NCBI RefSeq assembly: GCF_030272615.1
Contig: NC_081412.1
Span: 545,856,202-545,920,201, forward strand
Direction: 5' to 3'
Length of the DNA stretch: 64,000 bases
Source of the DNA: Cryptomeria japonica
Lineage: Eukaryota; Streptophyta; Pinopsida; Cupressales; Cupressaceae
How positions within the stretch are numbered: position 1 is the first letter of the stretch; every line of letters starts with the position of its first letter. Under the pieces are notes generated by a model, which worked only from the letters and a program-made list of their open reading frames with translations, ran no database searches and was not told the DNA's origin. Of this stretch, positions 44,835 through 56,602 are shown piece after piece. Both the position numbers and the translations under genes were made by a program.

Positions 44835-47800
44835 ATGGATACACCACATCTAGTTGATGTTACCGATAGGCCATGACCTGAATTCAAAAGGAACCCATTT
44901 AAATCTGAAGAAACTGATCCCGTCGGAGCCCTACCTAGAGTTCCCTATGGTGTATTACATGTCGAAGATGTTAGATCATTTTACCATTGCAAATTGGAAG
45001 ATTTGGGTATGGTTTCTATTTTTAATCAATATAGAGCATTGTGTGATGAGAATGGTATTCTGAAGGAACAATATAAGAGAGTTGCCGAAAAAGGGTTTCA
45101 TCATGCACTGAATTTCATTGATGATTTTGTAGATGAACATGTTAGATATGTGCTTAGTAGGATACACAATTAGTTTATGTGGCTCAACTGACCATATAAA
45201 ATTTCTAAGGAAGCTATTCACATAGTCATCAAACTTTGTGCCTCCAGTGAGGTCCCCTTACTCAGATCTGTTCCAAAGAATGATGTAGAAAAATTAACAG
45301 GATCCAAATGAGATGGCATAGCAATGACAGTGAACAATATCAATGATTCGATAGTGAAATATGCTTCAATGGTGATTGGTTACCAAATATACTATTCAAG
45401 CAGGACGAACAGTGTATCGACAACTGCTATTCATACGACTTACTAGATGATCAAAGAAGATGTTGATTATAATCTATCTAAAGTATTGAGGTGTCAATTG
45501 ATGCCGAACCTAGAGGCCATTAAGAAGGACAAAAGGTCGAGGTTCAAATTTGGTCAACTCATTCCTGGTCTATTCTTTTATTTTCAAAATTCCTTTCCTA
45601 GTATTGGTGATATTCAATGGATTGGAGGAACACTTGCTTTGATGCAAATGAAGAACATCATTAGGATGCTTGGTAATGATTGTGATAAGATTACATGGGG
45701 ATACATTAAGGATTTTTAGAATAAAATGCATGCAAGAGAAATGATACTAGTAGAGGTAGTTAACCGGTATGAAAACACAAATTTGTTTTATGGCTGATAC
45801 AGATACTTGCATGATGGAGGCAGTTGAGCCCCAGACTACATGGGTGATGCCTATGGGATATGAAGTAGACAAAGATATTTTGGTTGCATATGCTAATCAT
45901 TTTCTTGCTCAACCAGTAGATACAACAACTGAACATTGACACTTACAAGGAGAAATCCCTTCAAGTGCACTCAGAACTTAACCAAACGGTAATTGCAAAG
46001 AAGGTTAGAAAGGAAGTTGAATCCTTTTCCAAGCAAATAGGATTCACAAAGGAAGCCATTTCTAAAGAAAGATTAAAGCATGCTGCTAAACAGGCCAAAA
46101 CATCAAGTGTTCCAACTAGCACCTCCACCGGTATGCAAACAAGAGCTAGAAAAGAGAAAGATGCGGAAAAAGAAAAATCAACAGCTATTAAGAAAGGGAA
46201 ACCAGAAGAAAAATCATCAAAGATTCAATTCCAGAGAAGAGGAAATATTGTTGATCCTCCAAGTGCATCAATTAAAACTGGTAAAAGAAAGAAGCAACAA
46301 GCACAAAAACCAACACTGGTAGATACAGATGATGAAGACACTGAATCTGAGAAAGAGAAGATTTCCCTAAGGGCCAGTGGTAAGAAATCTAAGGTTGTAA
46401 GAACCTCCACTGTCAAATCTGTGAAGAAACTAGTAAATAAACCTACTTCTATTGACAAACTATTAGGAAATATTAAGGATTATCATGTTCTTAAGGGATC
46501 GAATAAATTGTTTGATAATCTTGGTGAGAATAAACAAAGGAAAATAGAATATGCAGTTGTTTACATGATGAATAAATATAGTAAAGCACTTATTGAATTG
46601 CAAGGGAAAATTCCAAATTCTTTATACAATAAAATTGATGCAAGGTGACAGGCTGCAATGAAGTAGGACAAAGAATTTGTTGAGTACACACTCAAACATC
46701 TTGAACTGGAAGCCACAAAGGAAGAATTAGATGATGTTTTGTTGAAAGCAAGATCTTCCTTTAGATCTAAGAAAAGACTGACAAGGATGTTAATTAGTGA
46801 GACCCAATCAGTCCAGAAAGAGATTGAAATTTTGTTAAAGAAATCTTTGGGTCTAATTCCTACTGAAGAGGAATATGATGAGGATGATGAACCTGAAAAT
46901 ATTAAGGGTGAAGATTTTCCAGAAGGTGTTAAACCTATTGATTTTGAGCCTGATGACATTGTGATGGGAGATCAACTGTTAGATGATCAACCAGTGAACA
47001 CACCAACTGAAATGGTGATTATACCTAATGATGATAATGGTGATAATGTTGATAATACTATTGATCATGTAGATGTGTATGATGTAGATGTTCAGATGTC
47101 TGAACAACATGAGCAAAATCAGGAACAAGAAGGAAAGAAAGATGAAGAAGAAAAGAAGGATGAGGAGCCACCGGTGGATAATCAAATTGTAGATACTCAA
47201 ATGCCACCGGTAATGAACATTAATGAAGAAAAGCAAGAAGAGAAGAATGAAGAAACTAAAAAGGAAAAGGAAGAAGAGAAAACTAAAAACAAAGAGGGAA
47301 CAAAGGAGAATAAGACATAAAAGACTGAACCTATAGTGACACCTTCGTCACTTGATTCTAAAAATAAAGTTGTTGATGAAGAAGATGATGATGCATTAAG
47401 CATCCAAGGACCCCTAGACATGGATAAACTAAGTTCTACTGAGTTGATGGAGATTGCAACTACCATGCAATCCCCAGCTAAAAAGAAGAGGATGAAAGAA
47501 CAAAAGAAGGAGGTAGAGACCACAAGGAATGCAATAGAAATTTTATCCAGTCTCCTACCAGAGACTGATACAGGAAATTTTGCCACTCCTATTGACAAAC
47601 TTGAGCAACTTGTTTATGATACCAAAGAGAAGATGAAGTCATTAGAGGATGCAACTTATGTCAATGTGGAGAAAAACTACAAGAAGAAAAGAACAGAGCA
47701 CTTAATGTATGAAATTGACAAAGGTAAAGTGGCCCTTACTGTTAATAAGGATTATTTGATGGAAGCACTGGAAACTAGAGTTAAAATCCTCTCTACTATT

Positions 47801-48223
47801 TCAACATTTTCCTTATTTTGTGCTGATGTGAAGAACAAAAGGGAAGAGGCTGAGCATGAACTTGAGGTTCTAAGTGAGTCATTTAAGCCCCTTAATAACT
47901 CTGCTATTCATTTTGGTAGATTAGTTGTAGAACTTCAGCACAAGCTGAAAGTATATGAGTAGGAACAGGTGAAGAGAGTCAGATCCCTGCAAGAACTTCA
48001 AACACAACTTATACCGAAGATCAAAGTCTTGCAGAGAGAATACAAGGAATCTGAAGCCATTCTTTCTACACTTGAACTGAGCACTTTTGATGCAATGGAG
48101 GAGCTAGCTAGACAAATCAAGATTCATGTGGAGATCGCAAGCATACTTTTAGAAACATGGCACAATGGCTTTAAATATTTGAAGCCTCATTTTAGTGATG
48201 TTTTTTCAAGAATTCCTGTGTAA
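44835..48223 (+). pseudogene. Unknown ORF of about 1,130 codons in the place of pol
   Basis: No family recognised. Part 1 (44835-45788, frame with five internal stops to 45470 and one at 45717) starts MDTPHLVDVTDRP and has KISKEAIHIVIKLCAS, FKFGQLIPGLFFYFQN and IQWIGGTLALMQMKNI. Two frame changes (about 45720-45790 and 45915-45930) lead to part 2 (45930-48223, one frame, four stops): a basic stretch (ARKEKDAEKEKSTAIKKGKP), an acidic Glu/Asp/Lys stretch (46860-47310), then about 290 codons of helical coiled coil (EQLVYDTKEKMKSLED, YKESEAILSTLELS). No RT, integrase or protease motif, no clear membrane segment. Most stops are TGA or TAG at CGA- or CAG-type positions. It may be an accessory or env-position ORF, or a captured gene. 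Confidence 0.7.
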
Positions 48224-48519
48224 AGAATTTATGAATCTAATATCTATATATATGCTTTGATGCAAATTTTGATATCATATGTATTTATTTTTCATGTATG
48301 TACTTCTTTATTTAGCATTGTTGTCAAGGGAGAGTAAGAGTTGAAGAGTCAGTCAAAAGAATTGGAGAGTCAGTCAATAAAAATTCTATATGTAATAATA
48401 TGAGTATTGTACTTGTTTGTTATAGCATGGAATTTCTAAGGGGGAGTATATGCCATGAAGTCAATTTTTTTTTGTACACTTAGTTGAAATTTTTTTTCCT
48501 AAGTGTTGCCATCAATGCC

Positions 48520-48531
48520 AAAGGGGGAGAT
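48520..48531 (+). other. Element B polypurine tract
   Basis: AAAGGGGGAGAT next to LTR start TGTTGGCATTTG; identical to the Copia-A tract. Confidence 0.88.
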
Positions 48532-49655
48532 TGTTGGCATTTGACTGAATCGGTAAATGATTAATTAGTGAATGTGATGAAGAGATTGAGATTCATGTTT
48601 GATGACTAAGTCTTGTGTTGTCATTGATGGCAACAATGTTTTTGTGGTCCTCTAAGTCTTGGAAGCCAACCAGTAAGGTATAACTGGTACAGATGATAGT
48701 TTACCAATGAACCTAATTAAGATCTCAACCGGTAAACTGAGACAAAGTTGCATTCAGACAACTGGTATAGACGATTCATGAAAAGTTGGATGATGCGGTT
48801 TTACAACAGTGATGGAGACAAGCATTTGGAGCTATGTTCATCACCGCATTGGCAGATTCAACTGGACAAGTGAGATTCGATGTACAGAGTAGACAAACTG
48901 GTAGAGCACTTAATAGGTAGTGATATAGTCACTTAAATCAGTAAAATGACACAGGTTTTAATTTGTTATGTTAGTGGCCAACATAAGTAAAGCGTGTGAT
49001 GTAAGTTTGTCTAGATTCATTGAACCTAGGAATTTGTTCGAAGGTTGTATCCGACTAAATGTAAATCTTTATAAAAAGTGTGATGAGGTATCAAGTTGGT
49101 ATGTGTATAAATAAGTATGTGTGTGAGATCAAAGGTGAACAAGGAAAAGTTGATTGTGCAGTGTTTTGTGAAGCTCTGTATTGATGTGTTATTGATGTTT
49201 GGAGGAACTAAAGCAGATCTTATCAGACATAGAGGTGTTATATGAAGATTATTTGAACTGTTGTTTCCTTAACAATTTGTAGATGTAAAATCCCTTAACT
49301 AGGTAGGTCCTAATAGGGCTTAACTTGTAAATCCCCTAACAAGGTAGCTCTATATTAGAGTGTTAAATCCTCTTGCGAGGTTGATCCTAATAGGTCATAT
49401 CTCCTAACATTGCTTATCATTTAAATCCCTTAACTGAGTGACTCCTAACCGGGTATGCTCCTAACAAGGCGTATTTGTAAGACCTTAACCGGTCAAGATT
49501 TGTATTCTGCAGATAGTGAATCTCGTGGGTATTAACTCCCACCGTGGTTTTTCCCTTTTGGGTTTCCACGTATAATCTCTTGTGTTATGTTGAATTTGTT
49601 TTATTGGGCATTAGCTTAGGTGGTGATATTCCTCTTATGCTTGATAAGTTCATCA
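48532..49655 (+). repeat. Element B right LTR (with internal deletion)
   Basis: Complete at its start, but near its end it jumps from GCTTGATAAGTT to CATCA, losing the stretch of about 80-90 bp, with the C-tract motif, that the left LTR has between two ATAAGTT words (about 42917 and 42993). TATA box at 49106-49113. Confidence 0.85.
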
Positions 49656-50007
49656 GAATCCTCATGTCTCACATTAGAAAATAATAACTTTTTAGTCTCA
49701 CACCGAAAAAACAACTTTCAGGAACTTAAACATTCCTCACTCACATTCAATATTTTTGGGTTTCAAAAATCTTATCTCCACCCTTTGGCTAAAATTATTG
49801 TTTAGATCTTATTTTAAATGCTTAGTTGAATTTGATATTCCTAGTCATCATATATTTTTTCAAATGCACATCTTATTGTTGCATTAGAGTCGTGCACACA
49901 TGCATACTAGCATTGAGTTTTATTTTTTATATGTTTATTTTTAACTTTGTGTTTTTAATATGTTTTTTTTTTAATTGGATTTTATTGTATCTGTAACTTG
50001 ATGTGTT
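49656..50007. other. No gene recognised
   Basis: AT-rich sequence leading into the tandem array; no coding signal. Confidence 0.6.
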
Positions 50008-50742
50008 TTCATTGTAGAAGAAATTTTAATAATTTTAAATTGTATTAATTTTTTAAATGATTATTTATGAAGATTTTAATCTTAATATTATAAAATATGT
50101 CAATGTAATATTTTTATGTTTTTATTTTTAAATTTTGTGTGTTTTATATTTTTTTATCTTTTTATTATTTTTATATTAGGTTTTATTCTATTTGTAAAGA
50201 TGAATTTTCATTGTACAAACACCTTCAATAATTTTCAATTGTATTGATTTTTAAATAATTTATTTATGACTATTATAATTTGTCATTGAGGATTATAATT
50301 TTAATTTTATCTAATTTGTCAATTTTATATTTTTAATGTGTTTATATTAATTTTGTGTGTTTTGTATGTTTGTTTATATATATATATATATTTATATTAG
50401 AGTGTATTCTATTTGTAAAGATGCATTTTACTGTAGAAGCATCTCCAATATTTTTAAAGTGCATTGATTTGATAAATAATCTACTTATGAGTGTCTTAAT
50501 TCAAATTTTAATTAAGATGTCAATTTTATATTTTTTAATGTGATTGTTTTTAATTATGTCTTTTTTAATAATTTTTTATTATGGTTTACTGTAGAAGGAT
50601 CTCTAGTAATTTTAAAGTCCATTGATTTGATAAATAATCAATTTATGAGTGTTTTAATTTTAATTTTAATTAAGATGTCAATTTTATATTTTTTGATGTG
50701 AATGTTTTTAATTATGTCTTTTTTAATAATTTTTTATTATGG
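50008..50742. repeat. AT-rich tandem array, diverged units of about 160-220 bp
   Basis: Units begin TTCATTGTAGAAG (50008), TTCATTGTACAAAC (50207), TTTACTGTAGAAG (50427) and TTTACTGTAGAAG (50585). Each continues with an AATAATTTTAAA-like stretch, a TTGATTT word, TTTATGA and a T-rich tail. The last two are much closer to each other than to the first two. A further unit lies at 51876-52036. Confidence 0.75.
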
Positions 50743-50978
50743 CTAAAATAGGTTTTGAAGGGACTTGAAATCCTATATATACGAATTTTTCCTAGATCTA
50801 AAAGCCACTTACAAAATGTTGCCAATAGATAGAACAAAGATAAACAACAACCCAACAACATCATACAAGAACAAATTTGAAGTCATCTAACAAACAAAGT
50901 GTTTTGAAAAGGCTCCCGTAACATTCACAAAGAACAACCCACAAGTAATTGACAAAATAAAAAATAATTGACTGATTA

Positions 50979-51127
50979 ACAAGATATGCATTGCCAAACA
51001 ACTAGCATCAACCAAACAACATGATGCAAATTTATGCAAACCAACAACCAACTACAAGATACACATTTCCAAACAACTAGCATCAACTAAACAACACGAA
51101 GCAATTTTCTGCAAACCAACAACCAAT
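50979..51127. repeat. 75-bp tandem duplication
   Basis: Units at 50979 and 51054 begin ACAAGATATGCA and ACAAGATACACA, and both end with AAACCAACAACCAA-like sequence. Confidence 0.85.
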
Positions 51128-51529
51128 TAGGCACAAAAAGTGCACTTTGAAGGGAACTTGAAACCCTATACAAACATCAGAAGGGTAAACCAAAGAGAAG
51201 GCAATTATAACACTCATGTAGCCTTCCAACCACCATAAGAAACATTGACCAAGGATTGAGAGGTATGGTAGGAAGACCTCTTTTCCTTATTAGCACAAAC
51301 ATCCAAGAAAAATTACCATCTAAAGGTATAGAGAAAAGGGAAGTAGGAGGACAAGCTTACAAGGGCTTAGAAAGTAGAGATATCAAAGAAGTAACCATAG
51401 CCAATTATTCATTCTTGCTAACCATAATAATCTAGGCAAATTCAAACTCACTCGCTACCCAGTAGGCCCATCAATAATCATATAAGTAGTAGAAGAGTTC
51501 AAAACTAAATTCTAATCCCCGAAATCATC

Positions 51530-51870
51530 CTCAAAATTATAAAAATAACCCACAGTAAGATGCTCATAAAGAGCAATTTTTACACCATGTTGAATCACTA
51601 CATGAAGATTTCTAACAATTTGCAACTAGATAACTAGTAGCAAAACATCTCCTATAGAAAAAGGAAGATCCTCATAATCAAAGAATTTGAGATCATGGTC
51701 TATCCTCAACCATTGATACGACCTCTCCTTGAGACAAATATTTTGAGGTATAAATATCCACAAGAATGCGGGAAAAAGTATGATGAGCATAGATTAGAGA
51801 AGAAGCATCAACTATAACAAACCCAGCAATAGCATTTACAATAGTTTCAACGCAATACTTATCCATTTTT
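51530..51870 (-). pseudogene. LINE ORF1 remnant, part after DUF4283
   Basis: Minus strand reads VETIVNAIAGFVIVDASS, then FSRILVDIYTSKYLSQGE, matching the part of plant LINE ORF1 that follows the DUF4283 core (small domain with an ARILVEID-like strand). The zinc knuckle is not visible and stops are frequent afterwards. Confidence 0.55.
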
Positions 51871-51875
51871 GTTAA

Positions 51876-52036
51876 TATGTTTGTTTATATCATAGTTTTT
51901 ATTAATTTTTATTTTATATTGGATCTTATTGTTTTTGTAAATGTGTATTTGGTATTGTGGAGTCATCATCAATAATTTTAAATTTTATTGATTTCTTAAA
52001 TAGTTTATTTATTTGCATTTTAGTCTATCAACTTTT
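51876..52036. repeat. Detached unit of the AT-rich array
   Basis: Contains GGATCTTATTGTTTTTGTAA, then TCAATAATTTTAAATTTTAT and TTTATTTATTTG, in the order seen in units at 50008-50742. Confidence 0.6.
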
Positions 52037-52199
52037 AATCTATGGATATTCTAAACAATAATATACTTAGAGGGGTACAACAAAAAATAGGTCTACAACT
52101 TCCCATTTTCTTAAATTTCAAATTTTGGGCATTTGTGGGAAATACCACTCGGAGAAGGGGGGCCCCTATCGGTCCCACAAGATATGTAATTTCACCCTG

Positions 52200-52880
52200 G
52201 ACACCATGCTATCTTAGATGGTGTGAATCAAAGCTCTTCAAACAAGGCCACTAGTGGGAATATGACTATTTTTGTCCTTTCTGATAAAGTGATTGTTGCT
52301 TGCTTAGAGAAAAATGTGGATCTTTCAAAAGAAGAATCCTTCTTTGGAGGGGTGTCCCCCACCTCTTAGGTTGATAAACTCATTGGAAGAAGCATTTATC
52401 TACCTATTCGATTTGTCTCCTCTTTAGTCAAGATTTTGGAAGAAGGTATTGAGATCTCCTTGCTTGACTATTTCATGGATGATGCTACACATATCTCTCC
52501 TCAACCCTTATAGGTAAGTTTTTTTACCTTTAGACCTAATGAAAATCTTATTAGACAATGGGTTTTTGATGCTTGGAAGTTGAAGGGTAGTGTGTTGATT
52601 AATGTTATGTTGGATAGGCTATTCCTATTTAAGTTCTCCATTAAGAAAGACATGATCAAAATTCTCTTAAAAGGCCTTTGGATTTTTGACAAAGGGCACA
52701 AAAATAACCTCTCCCTTTGTATATGGAAGCCTAGGTTTGACCAAAAAATTGAATTGGAAAGGGTGGCCCCTACTTGGGTCCGATTACCAGAGCTCCATTT
52801 GGAGTATTGGAGCTCTAATACCCTGATGGGCATTATTGATTCATTTGGTTCTTTTATTACTATATACGGTGAAAAATGAT
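52200..52880 (+). pseudogene. LINE ORF1 fragment with DUF4283 domain
   Basis: Plus strand frame from about 52200 with two TAG stops, then open from 52512: FTFRPNENLIRQWVFDAWKL, IKKDMIKILLKGLWIFDKGH, LSLCIWKPRFDQ, ERVAPTWVRLPELHLEYW and LMGIIDSFGSF. The WVRLP-L-EYW core and preceding G-W-F-D pattern are the DUF4283 signature. It breaks off at 52879 before the zinc knuckle. It is the clearest of four ORF1 remnants here and the only one on the plus strand. Confidence 0.82.
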
Positions 52881-54097
52881 GATGATAAACTATTGCGAAA
52901 CCACAAAGATCCAACCACAATAAACCCTAGTCCTATAATAAAAAAATCACCATACACCAATGAAGATACCTAAGAACATGCACATCACCAAATTAAGAAA
53001 TAATACCATTCACATGTCAAGTAGGGTTTCAATCTCCATTGTCTCCTATCTCAATTGACCTTGTTTGATAGATTTGCTCTCAGATTTTGTATGTGCACAA
53101 GAGCTCAACAAAGAACATATTGTGGTTGTGAAGTCGCTTGATTGCAAGAAGGATCGATTGCATAAAGTATTGATTAGGTAGATGCATTAGGTGTTAGAAA
53201 GAGTGAAAGATTCATCTTATATAGAAGATTCTTTAGAAAATGGAAGGATAAGATTAAGAGATGAGAGAAATAAATGGTTAGCTAGGATTAAAGGGTAGAT
53301 AGAAGAAATAATAAAATAGTAAAGGGGGTAGGTGAAGGAAAATTAAGAGATAAATATGAACTGATAAATGCCCCAAGACCAGAATGATATTCCCCATCGA
53401 GAGATTGGATGAATTTTCTAAAAAAAGGTCGCAAACAATCTCTCGATAAGGAAAAAAAAGGCTAGAAAGGACTGACAAGATGGGGTGACAAGGTCACGCA
53501 GGAAAAAGAGACTGACTCGGGAAGGAAGAAATTGAAATGGAAAACTAGGGTTGAGAAGCCTATATATGCAGGTTGAAAGGGAAAACATCCTCATTGGCAT
53601 CCAGAGCACTCAGAAGATTAGAGCAGAGTAGAGAACCTAGAGAGCAGTCACCAATACAAGAGAGATGGTAGAAAGTCTTCATAGATTCAATTGTGTCTGA
53701 TGGTTCCAACAACCAGATGACATGGGTGAATCAGTATGTACCCTAACCTTGATTTTTAAATTTTGCATTTATGATGCATTTAATGCTTTCTAGGAGTAGT
53801 TTATCAAAAATGCAGAATCAGTATTTAGGTCAAAATTGTGTCTAAGTTAGGTTTGACTGCGTCTATGATGAATAGGCATGTTTAGGTTGAGTTTGCACGC
53901 ATCTGTGTATGTCATCATGTCTGTGTGCATCTATGGTTGCGTATATGATAAACAAATGTGTCTATGTCAAAAAACATGTTTATGTAGAACAATGTCAGAT
54001 TGGTGCTATTAAAGCACGTATATGATGCATAAACATGTATGTGTTGGGTAAAAACACATCTTGGTGGAAAAAATGTGTATGTGTTGAAAAGGAAAAA
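52881..54097. other. No gene recognised
   Basis: Includes CCTATATATGCAGG at about 53557 and a following leader-like, less AT-rich stretch to 53740 that resembles an LTR promoter region, but no partner copy is present. 53830-54130 is rich in imperfect GTGTCTATG-like words. Confidence 0.5.
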
Positions 54098-54191
54098 ATT
54101 GACAATTCTATGATGAACATATGTTGTCAATTGGATAAGCTGTCAAGAGGATTCACTCAAACATGTGCCCTAGGGTAGACAAACTAGAAAC
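54098..54191. repeat. 103-bp tandem duplication, first unit, split by Copia-D
   Basis: ATTGACAATTCTATGATGAA here and ATTGACAATTCTGTGATAGA at 60999, both followed by GAGGATTCACTCAA. Removing Copia-D and one target duplication puts the units 103 bp apart. The left target duplication GAAAC is 54187-54191. Confidence 0.85.
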
Positions 54192-55432
54192 TGTTAGAAT
54201 AGTTGGTGGACAAATGAGAGGGGGGAAGGAATTAGTTGTCAACAAATTATATTAATCACACCACTTTATAACCTTTAATCGGAGTACATAAACATTGAAT
54301 ACCAGAATAACATAAACAGATATCGGTAAGCAATAAAACTTAAAAAATGAAACATAGAATTAACACAATGAAACCATACCTCATAACACCATGATTTGTA
54401 CGTGGAAAAACCGGTAAAGGGGAAAACCATGGTGGGAAGCCTATCCACAGTCAGATGATACTTATGCAAAAAGTATGTGATACAATAAGGGGCTTGCACA
54501 TGTAGGAAGGCACATTTCCTAGAGCATACTGCTCATTACAAAGGAGTCTTACTGACTACAGAGAGGTTATAACCACCTCAAAATAATTGGACAACAATCT
54601 AGAAGAATGAACTCCCAATGATAGCATCTACCGTTCCTTATTACAATCCCGATTAAGCTCAATACTGGAGGCTTTTGACCTCTTACATAAACCCAATCCG
54701 ATCACCTATGATCGACCAAAACTCCTTCACATATTATATTTCATTCCATGAACATGACCATTACAGCCATGATCTACAATGAGATCTTACATCAATTTAT
54801 ACAAACCCTAAGGCCTAAACCAATTAGGTCGGCCACCTAAAATATATTACAATAATATCATTACATATATCCATATTACAATGATATGCCATGTCAGCTT
54901 TAGACAAAAACAACATTAACCAATCCATAAATCATCCCGGTAACATGTAGAGAACACGTTAACATGATACCGGTCCATAACCTAGATAGGTACCAGACCT
55001 AAGTTGGGTCCACCACGCCAAAGTGATGTCTCCAATTAGTCGAGGCATGATCAAGGATCACCTTTTGCATCCTGAATTCCATCTAGAAGCTGCATCAAAC
55101 TACTTATGCATCCTATCAACGATTCTCAGTAAAAGCTTTGCCGATAAAACCTTAAACCCTTACCAGTATAGGCTTACTAGAGTGTATGATATCATTCGAT
55201 CATCAAGTCAATACCAACTGACAAAAACATACTCCACAAACATCAAACCAAACATATTCCATTGATCCAAACATGTTGATAGTATTCAACTGATATTCCC
55301 TTCTGTTGATAACACTAGTTATTCTACTAGTAACCAAAATATGTCTGCAGGTAAGCAATCATAACAATTAGTGTTGACATCAATGACAAAACATCAATGT
55401 AACACATAATCAATTCCTTCATATTTCCAACA
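54192..55432 (-). repeat. Copia-D 3' LTR (left copy)
   Basis: 1,241 bp, TGTTAGAATAG to TTTCCAACA. Next to it the minus-strand purine tract CCAAAGGGAGAGAT (55433-55446). Confidence 0.92.
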
Positions 55433-55446
55433 ATCTCTCCCTTTGG
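55433..55446 (-). other. Copia-D polypurine tract
   Basis: Minus strand CCAAAGGGAGAGAT directly against the 3' LTR. Confidence 0.85.
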
Positions 55447-55796
55447 AATTGATGGTGACACTAGATGTGAAAAAGAAAACATCTAAGTGCCAAGAAATGC
55501 CAAACATTTCTCATAGAAGATATAACAATGAAAAATTGAAAAAATCCCAGCAACTCCCCCTAAGGAGTGTAGTCCAATTTGAAACTAATCTGAATCTCTC
55601 TCCCATACATATTATGTCATTATTCTTCACATATATCTCTCCCCCTTTGAAATCAATGCCAAAGATATGACATAGATATCAAAATCCTGTGAATCTCAAA
55701 GATGACTACTCCCCCTGAGTAGTAGCACTACTACATCAATCTGGAGCAAAGGATAAAGCTGATGATGCATACCGGACTGATGCACTACTCCATCAG

Positions 55797-56602
55797 TTAA
55801 GTTTCTATCGAAGGGGTAGATACCCCTAACTTGTCTCTCAAATATTCAAATGAGTCCTTAAACAACGGTTTAGTGAATATATCTACAATCTTCTCTTTAG
55901 TGTTCACATAAACCAATTTGATTTCCTTTTCTTCCACCTTTTCCTTCAGAAAGTTATATTTTATTGAAATGTGCTTAGTCTTAGAGTGAAATATCAGATT
56001 CTTAGATATGTCAATAGCTGCAGAGTTATCACAATAGATAACTACTGGTTCATTGCAATTTACCTTGATATCCTTCAACATTTGCTTCATCCATAAGACT
56101 TGAGTGCAATTAGTTGCTGCTGCAACATATTCAACTTCTGCAGTAGATAAAGAAATGCATGACTATTTTTTTTGCTGATCCATAAAACCAATTTCTTTCA
56201 AATAAAGAAAGCTCCACCAGAAGTGCTCTTCCTGCCATCAGTATCTCCTGCCCAATCCGAATCTGTATATGCACATAAAGTGAAGTTATCATCTCTAGAA
56301 TACCATAAGCCATATTCTGTTGTTCCTTACAAATACCAGAATATCCTCTTTATTGCACATTCATGATTTTCTTTAGGATTACTTTGATATATTGAAACAA
56401 TACTTACTACATTCATAATATCCGGTCTAGTCTGAGTTAGATATAACAAGCCACCAATCATAGACTTATACCTTGTTGAATTTACCAGTGCAAATGTGTC
56501 TTTGATAGATATTTTCTCACTTGTCACCATAGGAGTACTTACCATTTTGGAATTATCCATACCAAACTTCTTCAACAATTCCCTTAGATACTTCTTTGTC
56601 AT
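55797..56602 (-). pseudogene. Copia-D end of RT and RNase H
   Basis: Begins right after the deletion junction with [20 protein letters not shown], then SMIGGLLYLTQTRPDIMNVV (end of RVT_2). RNase H: AYTDSDWAGDTDGRKSTSGG in the stretch after 56327, then after a frame change VVIYCDNSAAIDISKNLIFH and YVNTKEKIVDIFTKPLFKD, ending at 55797. Reading needs at least two frame changes. Confidence 0.85.

Larger units (their letters stand above)
41957..49655 (+). mobile_element. Element B: non-autonomous Copia-like element with a large unknown ORF
   Basis: Left LTR 41957-43004 (its start missing), primer site at 43007, Gag-like ORF 43028-44340, unknown ORF 44835-48223, polypurine tract 48520-48531, right LTR 48532-49655. 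No protease, integrase, RT or RNase H motif is present. The right LTR matches the left through GGTATAACCGGTACAGATG-like sequence and the TATA box. Confidence 0.85.
50743..51875 (-). mobile_element. LINE-derived insertion in the tandem array
   Basis: Begins just after TTTTTTATTATGG of an array unit; array-like sequence resumes at 51876. The left edge carries GGTTTTGAAGGGACTTGAAA, resembling the antisense of the LINE 3' end seen at 10563. It includes a 75-bp tandem duplication and an ORF1 remnant near the right edge. No clear target duplication. Confidence 0.5.

Noticed and set aside
46979-47598. Minus-strand ORFs rich in Ile, Phe and Ser that look like membrane proteins
   Set aside because: They are the antisense of the acidic and lysine-rich part of the plus-strand unknown ORF; such codons read backwards always look hydrophobic.
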